Source: Actinomadura litoris
GTDB lineage: Bacteria; Actinomycetota; Actinomycetes; Streptosporangiales; Streptosporangiaceae
NCBI RefSeq assembly: GCF_009733595.1
Contig: NZ_WOFH01000001.1
Span: forward strand, 851,242 to 915,241
DNA length: 64,000 nt
Direction of reading: 5' to 3'
Both the position numbers and the translations under genes were made by a program. Every line of letters begins with the position of its first letter. Positions within the stretch are counted from its first letter, which is position 1. A model generated the notes under the pieces. It was not told where the DNA came from and did no database searches. It saw nothing but the letters and a program-made list of their open reading frames with translations. This document shows, piece after piece, positions 1 to 8,464 of this stretch.

Positions 1-19
1 GCCGTGCCCCGCACCTCCC

Positions 20-61
20 CGGCCGCGGCCGTCAGACCAGCCGGTCTGACGGCCGCGGCCG
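20..61. terminator. Perfect 19-bp inverted repeat, probable terminator
   Basis: Bases 20-38 and 43-61 are exact reverse complements separated by a 4-nt loop (agcc). Such a GC-rich stem without a U-tract is typical of actinomycete terminators. It probably ends a gene lying left of the window and insulates ogt. The rest of 62-159 holds only the ogt leader. Confidence 0.6.
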
Positions 62-159
62 CCGAGTCCGGGCGTTGAGGTCGTTTTCTTGCCGGAGGAC
101 GGGTAACGCGGCGGTGTAGGGCTAGTCGTAGGCCCTGACTACTCCTGGAAGGACGCTCG

Positions 160-714
160 ATGCCCACCGCGCTCGCGCATCGTTCCCATCTGGTGCTGGA
201 CAGCCCCGTCGGTCCGCTCACGCTCGTCGCGACCGGCGGCGCCCTCTCCGGGCTCTATATGGAGCACCAGGCGTACCGGCCGGCGGAGGAGGTGTTCGGA
301 CGGCCGGCGGCCGATCCCGGGACCGCGCCGTTCGGCGCCGCGGCCGAGCAGCTCGCCGCCTACTTCAAGGGGCGGCTGACGAGCTTCGACCTGCCGCTGC
401 TGCTGCACGGGACGCCGTTCCAGCGGCGGGTCTGGGCCGCGCTGCGGCGGATCCCCTACGGCGGGACCGTCACCTACGGACGGCTCGCCGCGCTGATCGG
501 AAGCCCCACCGCCTCGCGGGCCGTCGGCCTGGCCAACGGACGCAACCCGATCGGTGTGATCGTCCCCTGCCATCGCGTCGTCGGCTCGTCCGGCGGCCTC
601 ATCGGCTACGGCGGCGGCCTCGACCGCAAGCGCTTCCTGCTCGACCACGAGTACGGGACGCTGGCGGGGAGCGCGGCCGCCGTGGAGCCGGAAGGGCTCT
701 GTCTCTCATGGTGA
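160..714 (+). CDS. ogt: Methylated-DNA--[protein]-cysteine S-methyltransferase
   Basis: This suicide DNA-repair protein transfers the alkyl group of O6-alkylguanine to its own cysteine. The 184-residue product has the active-site motif PCHRVV, with the acceptor at Cys137, preceded by the helix-turn-helix segment TVTYGRLAALIG (about 103-114) and followed by a GYGGGLDRK segment typical of the C-terminal domain. Length and layout match single-domain Ogt/MGMT proteins; there is no fused Ada regulatory domain. The ATG at 160 is preceded by GGAAGGA at a good distance. The stop overlaps the next gene by 7 bp, so the two are probably co-translated. Function is clear from the motif; the substrate range is not visible. 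Confidence 0.95.
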   Translation: MPTALAHRSHLVLDSPVGPLTLVATGGALSGLYMEHQAYRPAEEVFGRPAADPGTAPFGAAAEQLAAYFKGRLTSFDLPLLLHGTPFQRRVWAALRRIPYGGTVTYGRLAALIGSPTASRAVGLANGRNPIGVIVPCHRVVGSSGGLIGYGGGLDRKRFLLDHEYGTLAGSAAAVEPEGLCLSW

Positions 715-1427
715 CCACGGATCGGAAGGCGCCGCCGGAGGATCCGGCGGCGGTGCGGGTGCTGTGCGCGCTGGAGGGCGGCCGGGTGCTGCCGGTCAGC
801 GCGATCTCCGCGGACAGCGGGATCCCGGTCGCCGCCGTGCGGGGCCGGTTGCGTGAGCTGGGCGACGCGGGCCTGGTGACCGAGGTGCGGCACGGCGACT
901 ACCGCTACTACCGGCTGTCCGGGCCGGGCGCGGCGGCGCTCACCGGACGGCGGGCGGGGACGCCGCCGCCCGCGTCCCTGCGGGTCGGGACGCGGGCCTA
1001 CGCGTTCCGGCAGGCGCGGAGCTGCTACGGCCATCTGGCGGGACGGCTCGGCTGCGCGCTGACCGGCTCCCTCATCGAGGCGGGTCACCTGGCCGGGCAC
1101 GACGGGACGGTCGATCTGGAGCGGCTCGGCGCCGCCAGGACGGTCGCGGGCGCGCTCGACCCGATCGGGTACGCGCTGACCGCGTCGGGTGCCGCGCTGT
1201 TCCGGGGGCTCGGCGTCAGGCCGCCGGTCGACCGGGCGGTCCGGTGCTGTGTCGACTGGTCGGAGCAGCGGCACCATGTGGCCGGGAGCGTGGGGCGGCT
1301 GCTGCTGGCCCGGTTCGTGAACCTCGGCTGGCTGGTGCCCGGCGGGCCGCGCCGGGTGCTGGCGGTGACCGCGGAGGGGCGCCGGGCGTTCGCCTCCCGG
1401 TTCGGTGTCGAGACCCCGGTCGGGTGA
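708..1427 (+). CDS. ArsR-like winged-helix transcriptional regulator
   Basis: The 239-residue protein has an N-terminal winged-helix domain (about residues 10-80): a recognition helix around AAVRGRLRELGDAGLV followed by a wing ending in YRYYRLSGPG, the pattern of ArsR-type repressors. The remaining roughly 150 residues (CYGHLAGRLG and a later LLLARFVNLGWL segment) match a group of ArsR-like regulators with a C-terminal extension. No CxC metal-binding motif is present, so the signal is probably not a metal ion. The gene overlaps the ogt stop by 7 bp and is likely transcribed with it. No operator is recognisable. The regulator class is fairly sure; the targets are unknown. Confidence 0.8.
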   Translation: MVTTDRKAPPEDPAAVRVLCALEGGRVLPVSAISADSGIPVAAVRGRLRELGDAGLVTEVRHGDYRYYRLSGPGAAALTGRRAGTPPPASLRVGTRAYAFRQARSCYGHLAGRLGCALTGSLIEAGHLAGHDGTVDLERLGAARTVAGALDPIGYALTASGAALFRGLGVRPPVDRAVRCCVDWSEQRHHVAGSVGRLLLARFVNLGWLVPGGPRRVLAVTAEGRRAFASRFGVETPVG

Positions 1428-1434
1428 CGACGAG

Positions 1435-1471
1435 CGAGGGCCCGGCGGATCGGTGATCCGCCGGGCCCTCG
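1435..1471. terminator. Bidirectional terminator hairpin
   Basis: Bases 1435-1451 and 1455-1471 form a perfect 17-bp stem with a 3-nt loop. It lies between the convergent ends of the ArsR-like gene (plus strand) and asnB (minus strand) and can serve both. Confidence 0.85.
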
Positions 1472-1475
1472 TCGC

Positions 1476-1514
1476 GCTCAGGTGCCCGTGCTCAGGTGCC
1501 CGTGCTCAGGTGTC
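1476..1514. repeat. 14-bp direct repeat across the asnB stop codon
   Basis: The unit gctcaggtgcccgt occurs at 1476-1489 and 1490-1503 and partly at 1504-1514. The innermost copy contains the asnB stop codon (1506-1508), so the gene's last codons and stop have been tandemly copied into the 3' untranslated region. Confidence 0.8.
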
Positions 1515-3353
1515 CACGGTGACGCCGTAGGTGTCGAGCCAGGCGTTGAGCGACAGCGGCACCTCCAGGTCGATGCGGGTGATCTGCGTGCTGTTCTGGG
1601 TGATGGGCCCCTCCAGCCGCCGCCGGACGCGGTCGGCGTCGAGCAGGGCCATCACCGGGCCGTCGGCGGCGACGACCTCCGCGAGCTTGTCGCGCAGGTT
1701 CTTCTCGTAGCCGGAGTCCTGCGTGCTGGGGTAGGGGGCCTTCACGCGCTCGACGATCGAGTTCGGCAGGACGTCCCTGGTGGCGGCGCGGAGCAGGCTC
1801 TTCTCCCGGCCGTCGAAGGTCTTCATCGCCCACGGCGCGTTGAAGACGTAGTCCACGAGCCTGTGGTCGCAGAACGGCACCCGCACCTCCAGGCCCGTCG
1901 CCATGCTCATGCGGTCCTTGCGGTCGAGCAGGGTGTTGAGGAAGCGGGTGAGGTTGAGGTAGCCGATCTCCCGCATCCGCCGCTCCAGGCCCGTCTCGCC
2001 CGGCAGGACCGGCACCTCGGCGAGCGCGTCGAAGTACGCGGCGCGCCGGTAGCCGGGGATGTCGAGGGTGTTCAGGAGGCCGCCGTCGAACAGCGGCGTC
2101 CCGTCGTAGAACGGGCCTGGGGTGGAGGTGAGCCAGGGGAAGGTCTCGGCCGTCAGCACCTCCGGGTCGTGGAACCAGCTGTAGCCGCCGAACAGCTCGT
2201 CGGCGGACTCGCCGGACAGCGCCACGGTCGAGCGCTCGCGGACGGCGCGGAAGAGCAGCAGCAGCGAGGGCCACAGGTCCCCGTACCAGACGGGCGGCAG
2301 GTCGGTGGCGGCGAGGACGGCCGCGCGCACGCTCGGGCGGCTCAGGTCGTCGCTGTCGAGAAGGATCTCGGAGTGGTCGGCCGCGACGTGCTCGGCCAGG
2401 TCGCGCACGAACGGCGCGTCGGGCGTGCTCCGCAGCGGGTCCGGGACGAAGCTCTCCGCGGCGCCGACGAAGTCGACCGAGAACGAGCGGACCGGTCCGG
2501 CCCCCTCGGCGGCCAGGGCCTTCGCGGCGAGCGCGGTGACGGCCGAGGAGTCCAGGCCGCCCGAGAGCAGGCTGCACAGCGGCACGTCGGAGATGAGCTG
2601 CCGGGTGACGATGTCCTCCAGCAGATCCCGGACGGTCCGGACCGTCTTGTCGAGGTCGTCGGTGTGCTCGCGGGCCTCCAGGGCCCAGTACCGGTGCTTG
2701 GTGAGCCCCTCGCGGCGAACCTTGACGAAGTGGCCGGGGCGGACCTCGTGCATTCCGGTGAAGATGGCGTGCTCGGGGGTCTTGACCATGTCGAGCAGCT
2801 CGCGCAGGCCATCGGTGTCGATCCGGCGGGGCACGAGCGGGTTGGCGATGATGCCCTTCGGCTCGGACGCGAAGATGACGCCGTCGCCCGTCTGGAAGTA
2901 GTAGAGCGGCTTGACGCCCATCCGGTCGCGGACGAGCAGCAGCTCCTCGCTGCGGAGGTCCCAGATCCCGAACGCGTACATGCCGTTCAGTTTCTCGACG
3001 AGGCCCTCACCCCATTCGAGATAGGCCCGGAGCACCACTTCGGTGTCGCTTTTCGTGTGGAAGGCGTGCCCGCGCGAGGCGAGTTCCGAGCGCAGCTCCC
3101 GGTAGTTGTAGACCTCGCCGCTGAAGGTCAGCACGGCCAGTTCCCGGCCGTCCTGCTCGGCGACCATCGGCTGCCGGCCGCCCTCCAGGTCGATGACCGA
3201 CAGGCGGCGGTGCCCGACCCCGCCGTGCCGGTCGACCCATATCCCTTCGTCGTCGGGGCCACGGCAGTCCATGGTCCTGGTCATGAGTTGCAGGGTCGCA
3301 CGCTCCAGCGTGAGATCCCGGTCGAATCCGGCCCAGCCCACGATGCCACACAT
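1506..3353 (-). CDS. asnB: Asparagine synthetase (glutamine-hydrolysing)
   Basis: It converts aspartate, or another carboxylate in secondary metabolism, to the amide using glutamine and ATP. The start is placed at the ATG ending at 3353 because Cys2 (MCGIVGWAG) must become the N-terminal glutaminase nucleophile; an in-frame start 18 codons upstream would mask it, and AGAGGAGA lies just ahead of the chosen ATG. Residues 1-200 form the class II glutaminase domain (RGPDDEG, FSGEVYNY) and residues about 235-600 the synthetase domain, with the PP-loop SGGLDS at 264-269. At 615 residues both halves are intact. It sits at the edge of the putative N-N cluster and a GTTCNNTGGAAC motif lies about 80 bp upstream, so it may be an amide-forming tailoring enzyme rather than housekeeping. 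Confidence 0.92.
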   Translation of the reverse strand: MCGIVGWAGFDRDLTLERATLQLMTRTMDCRGPDDEGIWVDRHGGVGHRRLSVIDLEGGRQPMVAEQDGRELAVLTFSGEVYNYRELRSELASRGHAFHTKSDTEVVLRAYLEWGEGLVEKLNGMYAFGIWDLRSEELLLVRDRMGVKPLYYFQTGDGVIFASEPKGIIANPLVPRRIDTDGLRELLDMVKTPEHAIFTGMHEVRPGHFVKVRREGLTKHRYWALEAREHTDDLDKTVRTVRDLLEDIVTRQLISDVPLCSLLSGGLDSSAVTALAAKALAAEGAGPVRSFSVDFVGAAESFVPDPLRSTPDAPFVRDLAEHVAADHSEILLDSDDLSRPSVRAAVLAATDLPPVWYGDLWPSLLLLFRAVRERSTVALSGESADELFGGYSWFHDPEVLTAETFPWLTSTPGPFYDGTPLFDGGLLNTLDIPGYRRAAYFDALAEVPVLPGETGLERRMREIGYLNLTRFLNTLLDRKDRMSMATGLEVRVPFCDHRLVDYVFNAPWAMKTFDGREKSLLRAATRDVLPNSIVERVKAPYPSTQDSGYEKNLRDKLAEVVAADGPVMALLDADRVRRRLEGPITQNSTQITRIDLEVPLSLNAWLDTYGVTVDT

Positions 3354-3432
3354 GCGCGATCTCCTCTTCTGTTCCAGCAGGTCATGCGGCGGATGAATCG
3401 GGCACACGAAAGTGCCGATGATTTCGGATGAT

Positions 3433-3447
3433 GTTCGTTGGAACGAA
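3433..3447. promoter_or_regulatory. Palindromic operator candidate upstream of asnB
   Basis: TTCGTT-GG-AACGAA (3434-3447) is a perfect inverted repeat. Its core at 3433-3444 matches GTTCNNTGGAAC, which recurs at 5981-5992 upstream of the P450 gene. A LysR gene lies between the two target genes. Confidence 0.4.
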
Positions 3448-3523
3448 TGGCCCCATGGCGCCGGGCCCCTTCGGAGACGGGCACCAAGCTAACCCATCGG
3501 TGCCCGCTCCGGCATCCGTGTGC

Positions 3524-4747
3524 TCACGCGTTCTCCGGCCATGGGACACGTTTCGCGAAGTGCATCCACACCGTGACGACCATAAGGACGGCGGCCATTC
3601 CGCCGAGCACCATGACGGTCGAGGGAGAGGTGTGGTCCACGGTTATGCCGCCGACCAGCGCACCCGTGGAGAGCGTCGCCTGGAACGAGGCCGTGAAGAG
3701 CACGGACGCCGCCTCAGGCGCGTGCGGCGCGGATTTGAGGAACCAGGTCTGCGAGCAGACCGGGATCGTTCCGTAGCCGATTCCCCAGATGACGAGCAGG
3801 ACCAGGGCACCGGCGTCCCATCCGCCGAGGACGGGCAGCAGCAGGGTCGCGCAGGCGATCATCGCGGTGGCGGCGCCGAACGTGGCGCGCGGATAGCGGC
3901 CGACGATCGAGCCGCCCGCGAAGTTGCCGGCGATGCCGGCCACCCCGTACGTCAGCAGGAACACCGTGATCATGCTGGAACCGACGTGCGTGACCTGCTC
4001 CAGGAAGGGCGTGACGTAGGTGTAGGTCCCGAAGTGCGCCATCACCACCAGGAACGTCAGGAGGAGCCCGACCCTCGTGTTGGTGCTGCGGAACATGCCG
4101 CGCAGGACGCTCAGGCGGGTGACCTGCTCGGCCGGGAGCCTCGGGACGAACGCGACCGTCGCGGCGAGCACGGCCGAGGTCAGCGCGCCCATGACCACGA
4201 AGCTCACGCGCCATCCGGCGAGGTCGCCGATGAAGGTGCCGGCGGGCACGCCGAGCACCGATCCGAGCGGGACGGAGGAGAAGATCACCGCGGTCGCCCG
4301 GGTGACCGACTCGGGCGGCACCAGCCGCTCGGCGAGCCCGGCCGCGATCGACCAGAAGCCCCCGATGGTGATCCCGACCATCACCCGGGAGATCAGCATC
4401 ACCCAGAAGGCGGGCGCGGCGGCGGCGAGGAAGTTCGCGGCGGCGAGCAGCACCATGAAGGCGCACAGCATCACGCGCCGGTCGAGTCTCGCGGTCGCGA
4501 CCGTGAGCGTCGGCGCCGATACGGCGGCGAGATATCCCGGCATGGTCATCATCAGACCGGCCGTTCCGTCCGAGATCGTGAAACTGGATCCGATCGAGGT
4601 CAGCAGACCGATCGGAAGGATCTCGGTGGTGACGATCGAGAAGATTCCCATCATCACCGTGACGACGGCTAGCCAGCCTAGCAACGGCGATCGAGTCGAT
4701 ACGGCGGGGCCGCCGACTGTCGTGGTGGCTGTGGACATGGCATCCAT
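3524..4747 (-). CDS. MFS transporter, drug-efflux type
   Basis: A 12-helix major facilitator protein in the cytoplasmic membrane, resembling the arabinose/drug-efflux (AraJ/YdhP-like) group. The first membrane segment starts at LLGWLAVVTVMMGIFSIV. Hydrophobic segments recur with short loops to the C-terminus, and the MISRVMVGITIGGFWSI segment resembles the group's conserved motif. The start is chosen at the ATG ending at 4747; ATGs at 4738 and further upstream are possible because no strong ribosome-binding site decides it. It is read in the same direction as asnB and LysR. By position it is a candidate exporter or self-resistance pump for the cluster product; the substrate cannot be read from sequence. 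Confidence 0.85.
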   Translation of the reverse strand: MDAMSTATTTVGGPAVSTRSPLLGWLAVVTVMMGIFSIVTTEILPIGLLTSIGSSFTISDGTAGLMMTMPGYLAAVSAPTLTVATARLDRRVMLCAFMVLLAAANFLAAAAPAFWVMLISRVMVGITIGGFWSIAAGLAERLVPPESVTRATAVIFSSVPLGSVLGVPAGTFIGDLAGWRVSFVVMGALTSAVLAATVAFVPRLPAEQVTRLSVLRGMFRSTNTRVGLLLTFLVVMAHFGTYTYVTPFLEQVTHVGSSMITVFLLTYGVAGIAGNFAGGSIVGRYPRATFGAATAMIACATLLLPVLGGWDAGALVLLVIWGIGYGTIPVCSQTWFLKSAPHAPEAASVLFTASFQATLSTGALVGGITVDHTSPSTVMVLGGMAAVLMVVTVWMHFAKRVPWPENA

Positions 4748-4894
4748 TTCTGTCGTTGTCTCGTCACTGGCCGTACGCATCAGTAGAGCAGCCGCCGCGA
4801 AGGCATGTCTGGCAGGTTCGCGACACCAACATCGCGCCCGATCCAATGCGAAAAACGTTTCAGAGCATGGTTGGTCAGGCACTGTTCCCGGCTT

Positions 4895-4911
4895 CCGGAG
4901 AGCCTCTCCGG
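4895..4911. terminator. Short hairpin between LysR and MFS genes
   Basis: CCGGAGA (4895-4901), loop gcc, TCTCCGG (4905-4911): a perfect 7-bp stem downstream of the LysR gene and upstream of the MFS gene, possibly a weak terminator. Nothing else is recognisable in 4748-5009. Confidence 0.3.
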
Positions 4912-5009
4912 TCGATGGGCGAAGGCCGCGGGAGATTTCGGCCCTGAAGGGCGAGTGGGGATTTTCCTCAGTTGTTCGCGGCGCGTATGGCTCGCGCGGC
5001 GCCGCGTCC

Positions 5010-5936
5010 CTACTCGCTCGCGGCGTTCGCTTCCTCGCGCGGCGGGTCCGTGCGGCAGAAGTGCGCGAACGCCGCCGCCCGCCGGGTCAGCCGCGCCCCG
5101 GCGGCGCGCGCCAGCACGACGCGCATCGGCACGACGGGGTCGCCGATCGGCCGGACCTCCACCGGCAGCCCCTCGTAGCTGACGCCCACCCTCGGCCGCT
5201 GGATCAGCAGCGAGTACCCGGCGCCGCGGGCGACCAGGCTGCGCACCATCTCGAAGCTCGCCGTGCGGTGCCGGATCGCCGGGTCCACCCCCGCCCCGGC
5301 GAGCAGCCCGGTGAAGTAGTCCATGCTCGGCGGCACGTCCAGCATGACCATGTCGTGGCCGGCGAGGTCGGCCAGCGCGACCGTGTCCCGGCGGGCCAGC
5401 GGGTGCGCGGGCGGCAGCAGCACATGCGGGCTGGCCTCGTACAGGACGTCGTACTCGATGTCCTGCCGGATGCTCGTCTCATACAGCACCGCCAGTTCGC
5501 AGCGCCCGTCGAGCAGGAGCTCCTGGAGCTCGTCGAGCGACCCCTCGGCCAGGTCGACCGTCACGTCCGGGTGGACGGCGCGGAAGTCCTCCAGCAGGCG
5601 CGGCACCAGGAACGGCGCGATCGTGGTGAAGCAGCCGACCTTGAGCCGTCCGGCGAGGGTGCGGCCCACCGCGGCCATGCCCGCCCGCAGCTCGTCGGAG
5701 CAGGCCAGCAGCGCGCGGGCCTCGGGCAGCAGCAGCCGCCCGGCCTCGGTCAGCGTCAGCCCCTTGGCCTTGCGGCGGAGCACGAGCGCGACCCCGAGCT
5801 GCCGTTCCAGCTCCGATATCCCCATCGAGACCGCCGACTGCGAGACGTGCAGCCGGCCGGCCGCCGCCGTCATCGTGCCGGACTCGGCGGCGGTCACGAA
5901 ATAGTCGAGCCGGCGCAGGCTGATCCGTTCTGTCAT
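5010..5936 (-). CDS. LysR-family transcriptional regulator
   Basis: The 308-residue protein has the classic LysR layout: an N-terminal winged helix-turn-helix (LRRLDYFVTAAESGTMTAAA, then HVSQSAVSMGISELERQLG, about residues 5-60) and a C-terminal periplasmic-binding-like effector domain (about 90-290). The ATG ending at 5936 is preferred over the adjacent GTG because GGAGG then lies 5 nt upstream. It is divergent from the P450 gene, the usual arrangement for a LysR protein and its target, and a palindrome matching the T-N11-A rule lies in the shared intergenic region. A related motif precedes asnB. Effector unknown. Confidence 0.92.
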   Translation of the reverse strand: MTERISLRRLDYFVTAAESGTMTAAAGRLHVSQSAVSMGISELERQLGVALVLRRKAKGLTLTEAGRLLLPEARALLACSDELRAGMAAVGRTLAGRLKVGCFTTIAPFLVPRLLEDFRAVHPDVTVDLAEGSLDELQELLLDGRCELAVLYETSIRQDIEYDVLYEASPHVLLPPAHPLARRDTVALADLAGHDMVMLDVPPSMDYFTGLLAGAGVDPAIRHRTASFEMVRSLVARGAGYSLLIQRPRVGVSYEGLPVEVRPIGDPVVPMRVVLARAAGARLTRRAAAFAHFCRTDPPREEANAASE

Positions 5937-5979
5937 CACGGCCTCCGGCCCCCGCGGGGGCGGGTATTCGCATTACCGG

Positions 5980-5994
5980 GGTTCAATGGAACCA
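5980..5994. promoter_or_regulatory. LysR-type operator candidate
   Basis: GGTTC-AATG-GAACC (5980-5993) is a perfect inverted repeat between the divergent LysR and P450 genes. The bases from 5982 to 5994 also fit the T-N11-A pattern of LysR boxes. Confidence 0.5.
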
Positions 5995-6059
5995 TTATGC
6001 GCTTTTCGGCTCCCGACGGCTGAAACATACTGGCCCCATCGAGCCGAGGAGGGTTCTTC

Positions 6060-7310
6060 ATGACGAGCGCCGAAACTGCCTCGTGTCCCGTACATCAGAA
6101 CTTCGATCCGCTGGAGGAGACCTATCTGGCCGATCCGTATCCGACCATGTCCGCCGTACGGGCCGAGGTCCCGGTGTTCTATTCACCGGAGGTCGACATG
6201 TGGGTGGTGACCCGCTACGGCGATATCGAGTCCGTGTTCAAGGACCCCGGGTCCTACTCCGCGTCGATCGGGCAGCGGCCGGTCTTTCCGCTGACCGACG
6301 AGGCGCGGGAGATCGTGCGGGGCGGCTTCCACGCCACGCCGGTGATGTCGGACTGCGATCCGCCCCGGCACACGCGCATCCGCAAGCACAACATGAAGGG
6401 CTTCTCGGCCCGGCGCACCGCCGTGCTGGAGCCCAAGGTGTGGGCGAAGGCCACCGAGCTGGTCGACGCGATCGAGCCGGGCCGGGTGGACCTCGTCTCG
6501 GCGGTGACCTACCCGCTTCCCGCATACATGATCTTCACCTTCATCGGGTTCCCCGACGCGGACATGGACATGCTGAAGCGGTGGTGCGGCAACCGCATGC
6601 TGTTCAGCTGGGGGCGGCCGAGCCCCGAGGAGCAGAAGGACATCGCGGGCAACATGGTGCGCTACTGGCGCTACTGCGAGGAGTTCGTCGCGGACCGCGC
6701 GAAGAACCCGCGCGACGACTTCACGAGCGACCTGGTCCGGATCCACCGGGACGACCCGGAGGCCGTGTCGCTGGAGGAGATCGTCAACGTCGCCTACGGG
6801 CTGAGCTTCGCCGGGCACGAGACCACCACCAACTACACCAGCAACATCATCCGCAGGCTGCTCACCCACCGCTCCCAGTGGGAGGACGTCTGCGCCGACC
6901 GGGAACTGGTCACCGACGCCATCGAGGAGGGGCTGCGGTATGACAGCAGCATCATCGCGTGGCGGCGGATCACCACGCGCCCGGTCACGCTGGGCGGCGT
7001 GGACATCCCCGAGGGCGGGAAGATCATGCTGCTGCTCGGGGCTGCGAACCGCGACCCGGAGGTGTTCCACGCTCCGGAGAGCTTCGACATCCACCGCGAC
7101 GACTCCCGGTCCCACCTCGCGTTCGGCAAGGGGATCCATTTCTGCCTGGGCGCCGCGCTCGCCCGCATGGAGGCGCGCATCGTGCTGGAACTGCTGGCCG
7201 AGCGCGCACCGGGGATGACGCTGGTGGAGGAGCAGGAGTACACCTTCCCGGCCAACATCTCCTTCCGGGGTCCCCGGCGCCTGCTGGTCGACTGGCCCGC
7301 CGCCACCTGA
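6060..7310 (+). CDS. Cytochrome P450
   Basis: A soluble bacterial P450 of 416 residues (the CYP102/105/107-like actinomycete size class) catalysing oxygen insertion with electrons from separate ferredoxin partners, none of which is encoded nearby. Hallmarks are the I-helix AGHETT (251-256), the K-helix EGLR standing for ExxR (290-293) and the haem-ligand loop FGKGIHFCLG (355-364) with Cys362 as axial thiolate. The start ATG follows GAGGAGGG. It is divergent from the LysR gene and ends before a 10-bp-stem terminator, so it is probably a monocistronic LysR-controlled unit. A role in oxidative tailoring of the adjacent cluster product is inference from position. Confidence 0.95.
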   Translation: MTSAETASCPVHQNFDPLEETYLADPYPTMSAVRAEVPVFYSPEVDMWVVTRYGDIESVFKDPGSYSASIGQRPVFPLTDEAREIVRGGFHATPVMSDCDPPRHTRIRKHNMKGFSARRTAVLEPKVWAKATELVDAIEPGRVDLVSAVTYPLPAYMIFTFIGFPDADMDMLKRWCGNRMLFSWGRPSPEEQKDIAGNMVRYWRYCEEFVADRAKNPRDDFTSDLVRIHRDDPEAVSLEEIVNVAYGLSFAGHETTTNYTSNIIRRLLTHRSQWEDVCADRELVTDAIEEGLRYDSSIIAWRRITTRPVTLGGVDIPEGGKIMLLLGAANRDPEVFHAPESFDIHRDDSRSHLAFGKGIHFCLGAALARMEARIVLELLAERAPGMTLVEEQEYTFPANISFRGPRRLLVDWPAAT

Positions 7311-7331
7311 CCGCCCGCGCCGCTCCGAGCA

Positions 7332-7373
7332 CGCCCTCCCGCGCGTCCCACCCCCCGTGGCGCCGGGAGGGCG
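7332..7373 (+). terminator. Terminator of the P450 gene
   Basis: CGCCCTCCCG (7332-7341) pairs perfectly with CGGGAGGGCG (7364-7373) across a 22-nt loop, 21 bp after the P450 stop. Confidence 0.6.
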
Positions 7374-7490
7374 TCCCGCGTGTTCCCGACAATGGCCGCC
7401 GACCGGCCCCCGAAAAACGTGCGCTTTTGTTCAGGCCCAATCACCGGGGCCCAAAAGATTGGGCGCAGGTACACAAATCAAGAGGGCATG

Positions 7491-7504
7491 TATAAGCTTT
7501 GAAT
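7491..7504 (+). promoter_or_regulatory. -10-like element of the GlxA-type regulator
   Basis: TATAAG at 7491-7496 lies only 8 nt before the ATG at 7505, and there is no ribosome-binding site at the usual distance. This fits a leaderless transcript, common in actinomycetes. Confidence 0.4.
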
Positions 7505-8464
7505 ATGCCAACTGTCGCCCTGGCGATCACCGATCGTATTTCGCTGGTCGACGTCGCCGCGCCGTGCGAGATATTCGGCGTCGACCGGTCCGACCTCGCC
7601 GATCCCTGGTACGACTTCACCGTCTGCGGCCCCGCGGGCGCCCGGGTCGGCGACTGGTTCCACCCCGCCTCCCCCGCCTCGCTCGACGGGCTCGTGAGCG
7701 CCGACACCGTGATCGTCCCGGCGTCCCACCGGCTCCGCGAGAGCCCGCCGGCCGACCTCGTGGCGGCCGTGCGCGCGGCGTACGAGCGGGGGTCGCGCGT
7801 CGCCTCCATCTGCACCGGCGCGTTCGTCCTCGCCGCGGCCGGGCTGCTGGACGGGCGGCGCGCGACCACCCACTGGATGCACACGGCGGCGCTGGCGGCG
7901 CGGTGTCCGCGGGCGCGCGTCGACCCGGACGCGCTGTACGTCGACGAGGGCCGCGTCCTCACCTCGGCGGGCAAGTCGGCGGGGTTCGACCTGTGCCTGC
8001 ACCTGGTGCGGCTCGACCACGGGGCGACGGCGGCGAACGACGTGGCCGGGCAGCTCGTCCTGCCGCCGCGCCCGGACGGCGGGCGGGCGCGGCCGATCCA
8101 GGCGGCCGGCGGGGAGGATCCCGTCCTGTCCGCCCTTGAGCCGTGGGTGGCCGCGCACCTGCACCGGCCGCTCACCGTCGGGGACCTGGCCCGCCAGGCG
8201 AACATGAGCACCCGCCACCTGACCCGGAAATTCAACGCGATCACCGGAATGACGCCGCTGCAATGGCTGCTGGCCCGGCGGATACGCCGGGCCAGGGAAC
8301 TCCTCGAAACGACCGACGAGTGCGTCGAGCAGATCGCGGACCGGACGGGAATGGGCACGGCGGCCACCCTGCGACGCAATTTCAACCGCGCTGTCGGCGT
8401 GCCGCCCGACACCTATCGGCGCACGTTCCGCACCGGCCCTCAGGTCGCCCGGAGATTCGGGTGA
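7505..8464 (+). CDS. GlxA-family (DJ-1/PfpI + AraC) transcriptional regulator
   Basis: A two-domain regulator of 319 residues. The N-terminal DJ-1/PfpI amidotransferase-like domain (about 1-190) carries the nucleophile-elbow-like SICTGAFVLAAAG; the C-terminal AraC domain (about 205-310) carries LTVGDLARQANMSTRHLTRKF and the second helix-turn-helix ending near GTAATLRRNFNRAVG. The ATG at 7505 is preferred; a TTG two codons earlier is the only near alternative. The DJ-1 domain probably senses a small molecule rather than hydrolysing one. The last 25 bp overlap the end of the convergent VOC gene. Family assignment is secure; targets are unknown but may include the cluster. Confidence 0.9.
   Translation: MPTVALAITDRISLVDVAAPCEIFGVDRSDLADPWYDFTVCGPAGARVGDWFHPASPASLDGLVSADTVIVPASHRLRESPPADLVAAVRAAYERGSRVASICTGAFVLAAAGLLDGRRATTHWMHTAALAARCPRARVDPDALYVDEGRVLTSAGKSAGFDLCLHLVRLDHGATAANDVAGQLVLPPRPDGGRARPIQAAGGEDPVLSALEPWVAAHLHRPLTVGDLARQANMSTRHLTRKFNAITGMTPLQWLLARRIRRARELLETTDECVEQIADRTGMGTAATLRRNFNRAVGVPPDTYRRTFRTGPQVARRFG

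Noticed and set aside
1482..3431. 649-codon plus-strand frame opposite asnB
   Set aside because: No motifs and a composition typical of antisense frames; asnB has full catalytic motifs and a ribosome-binding site.
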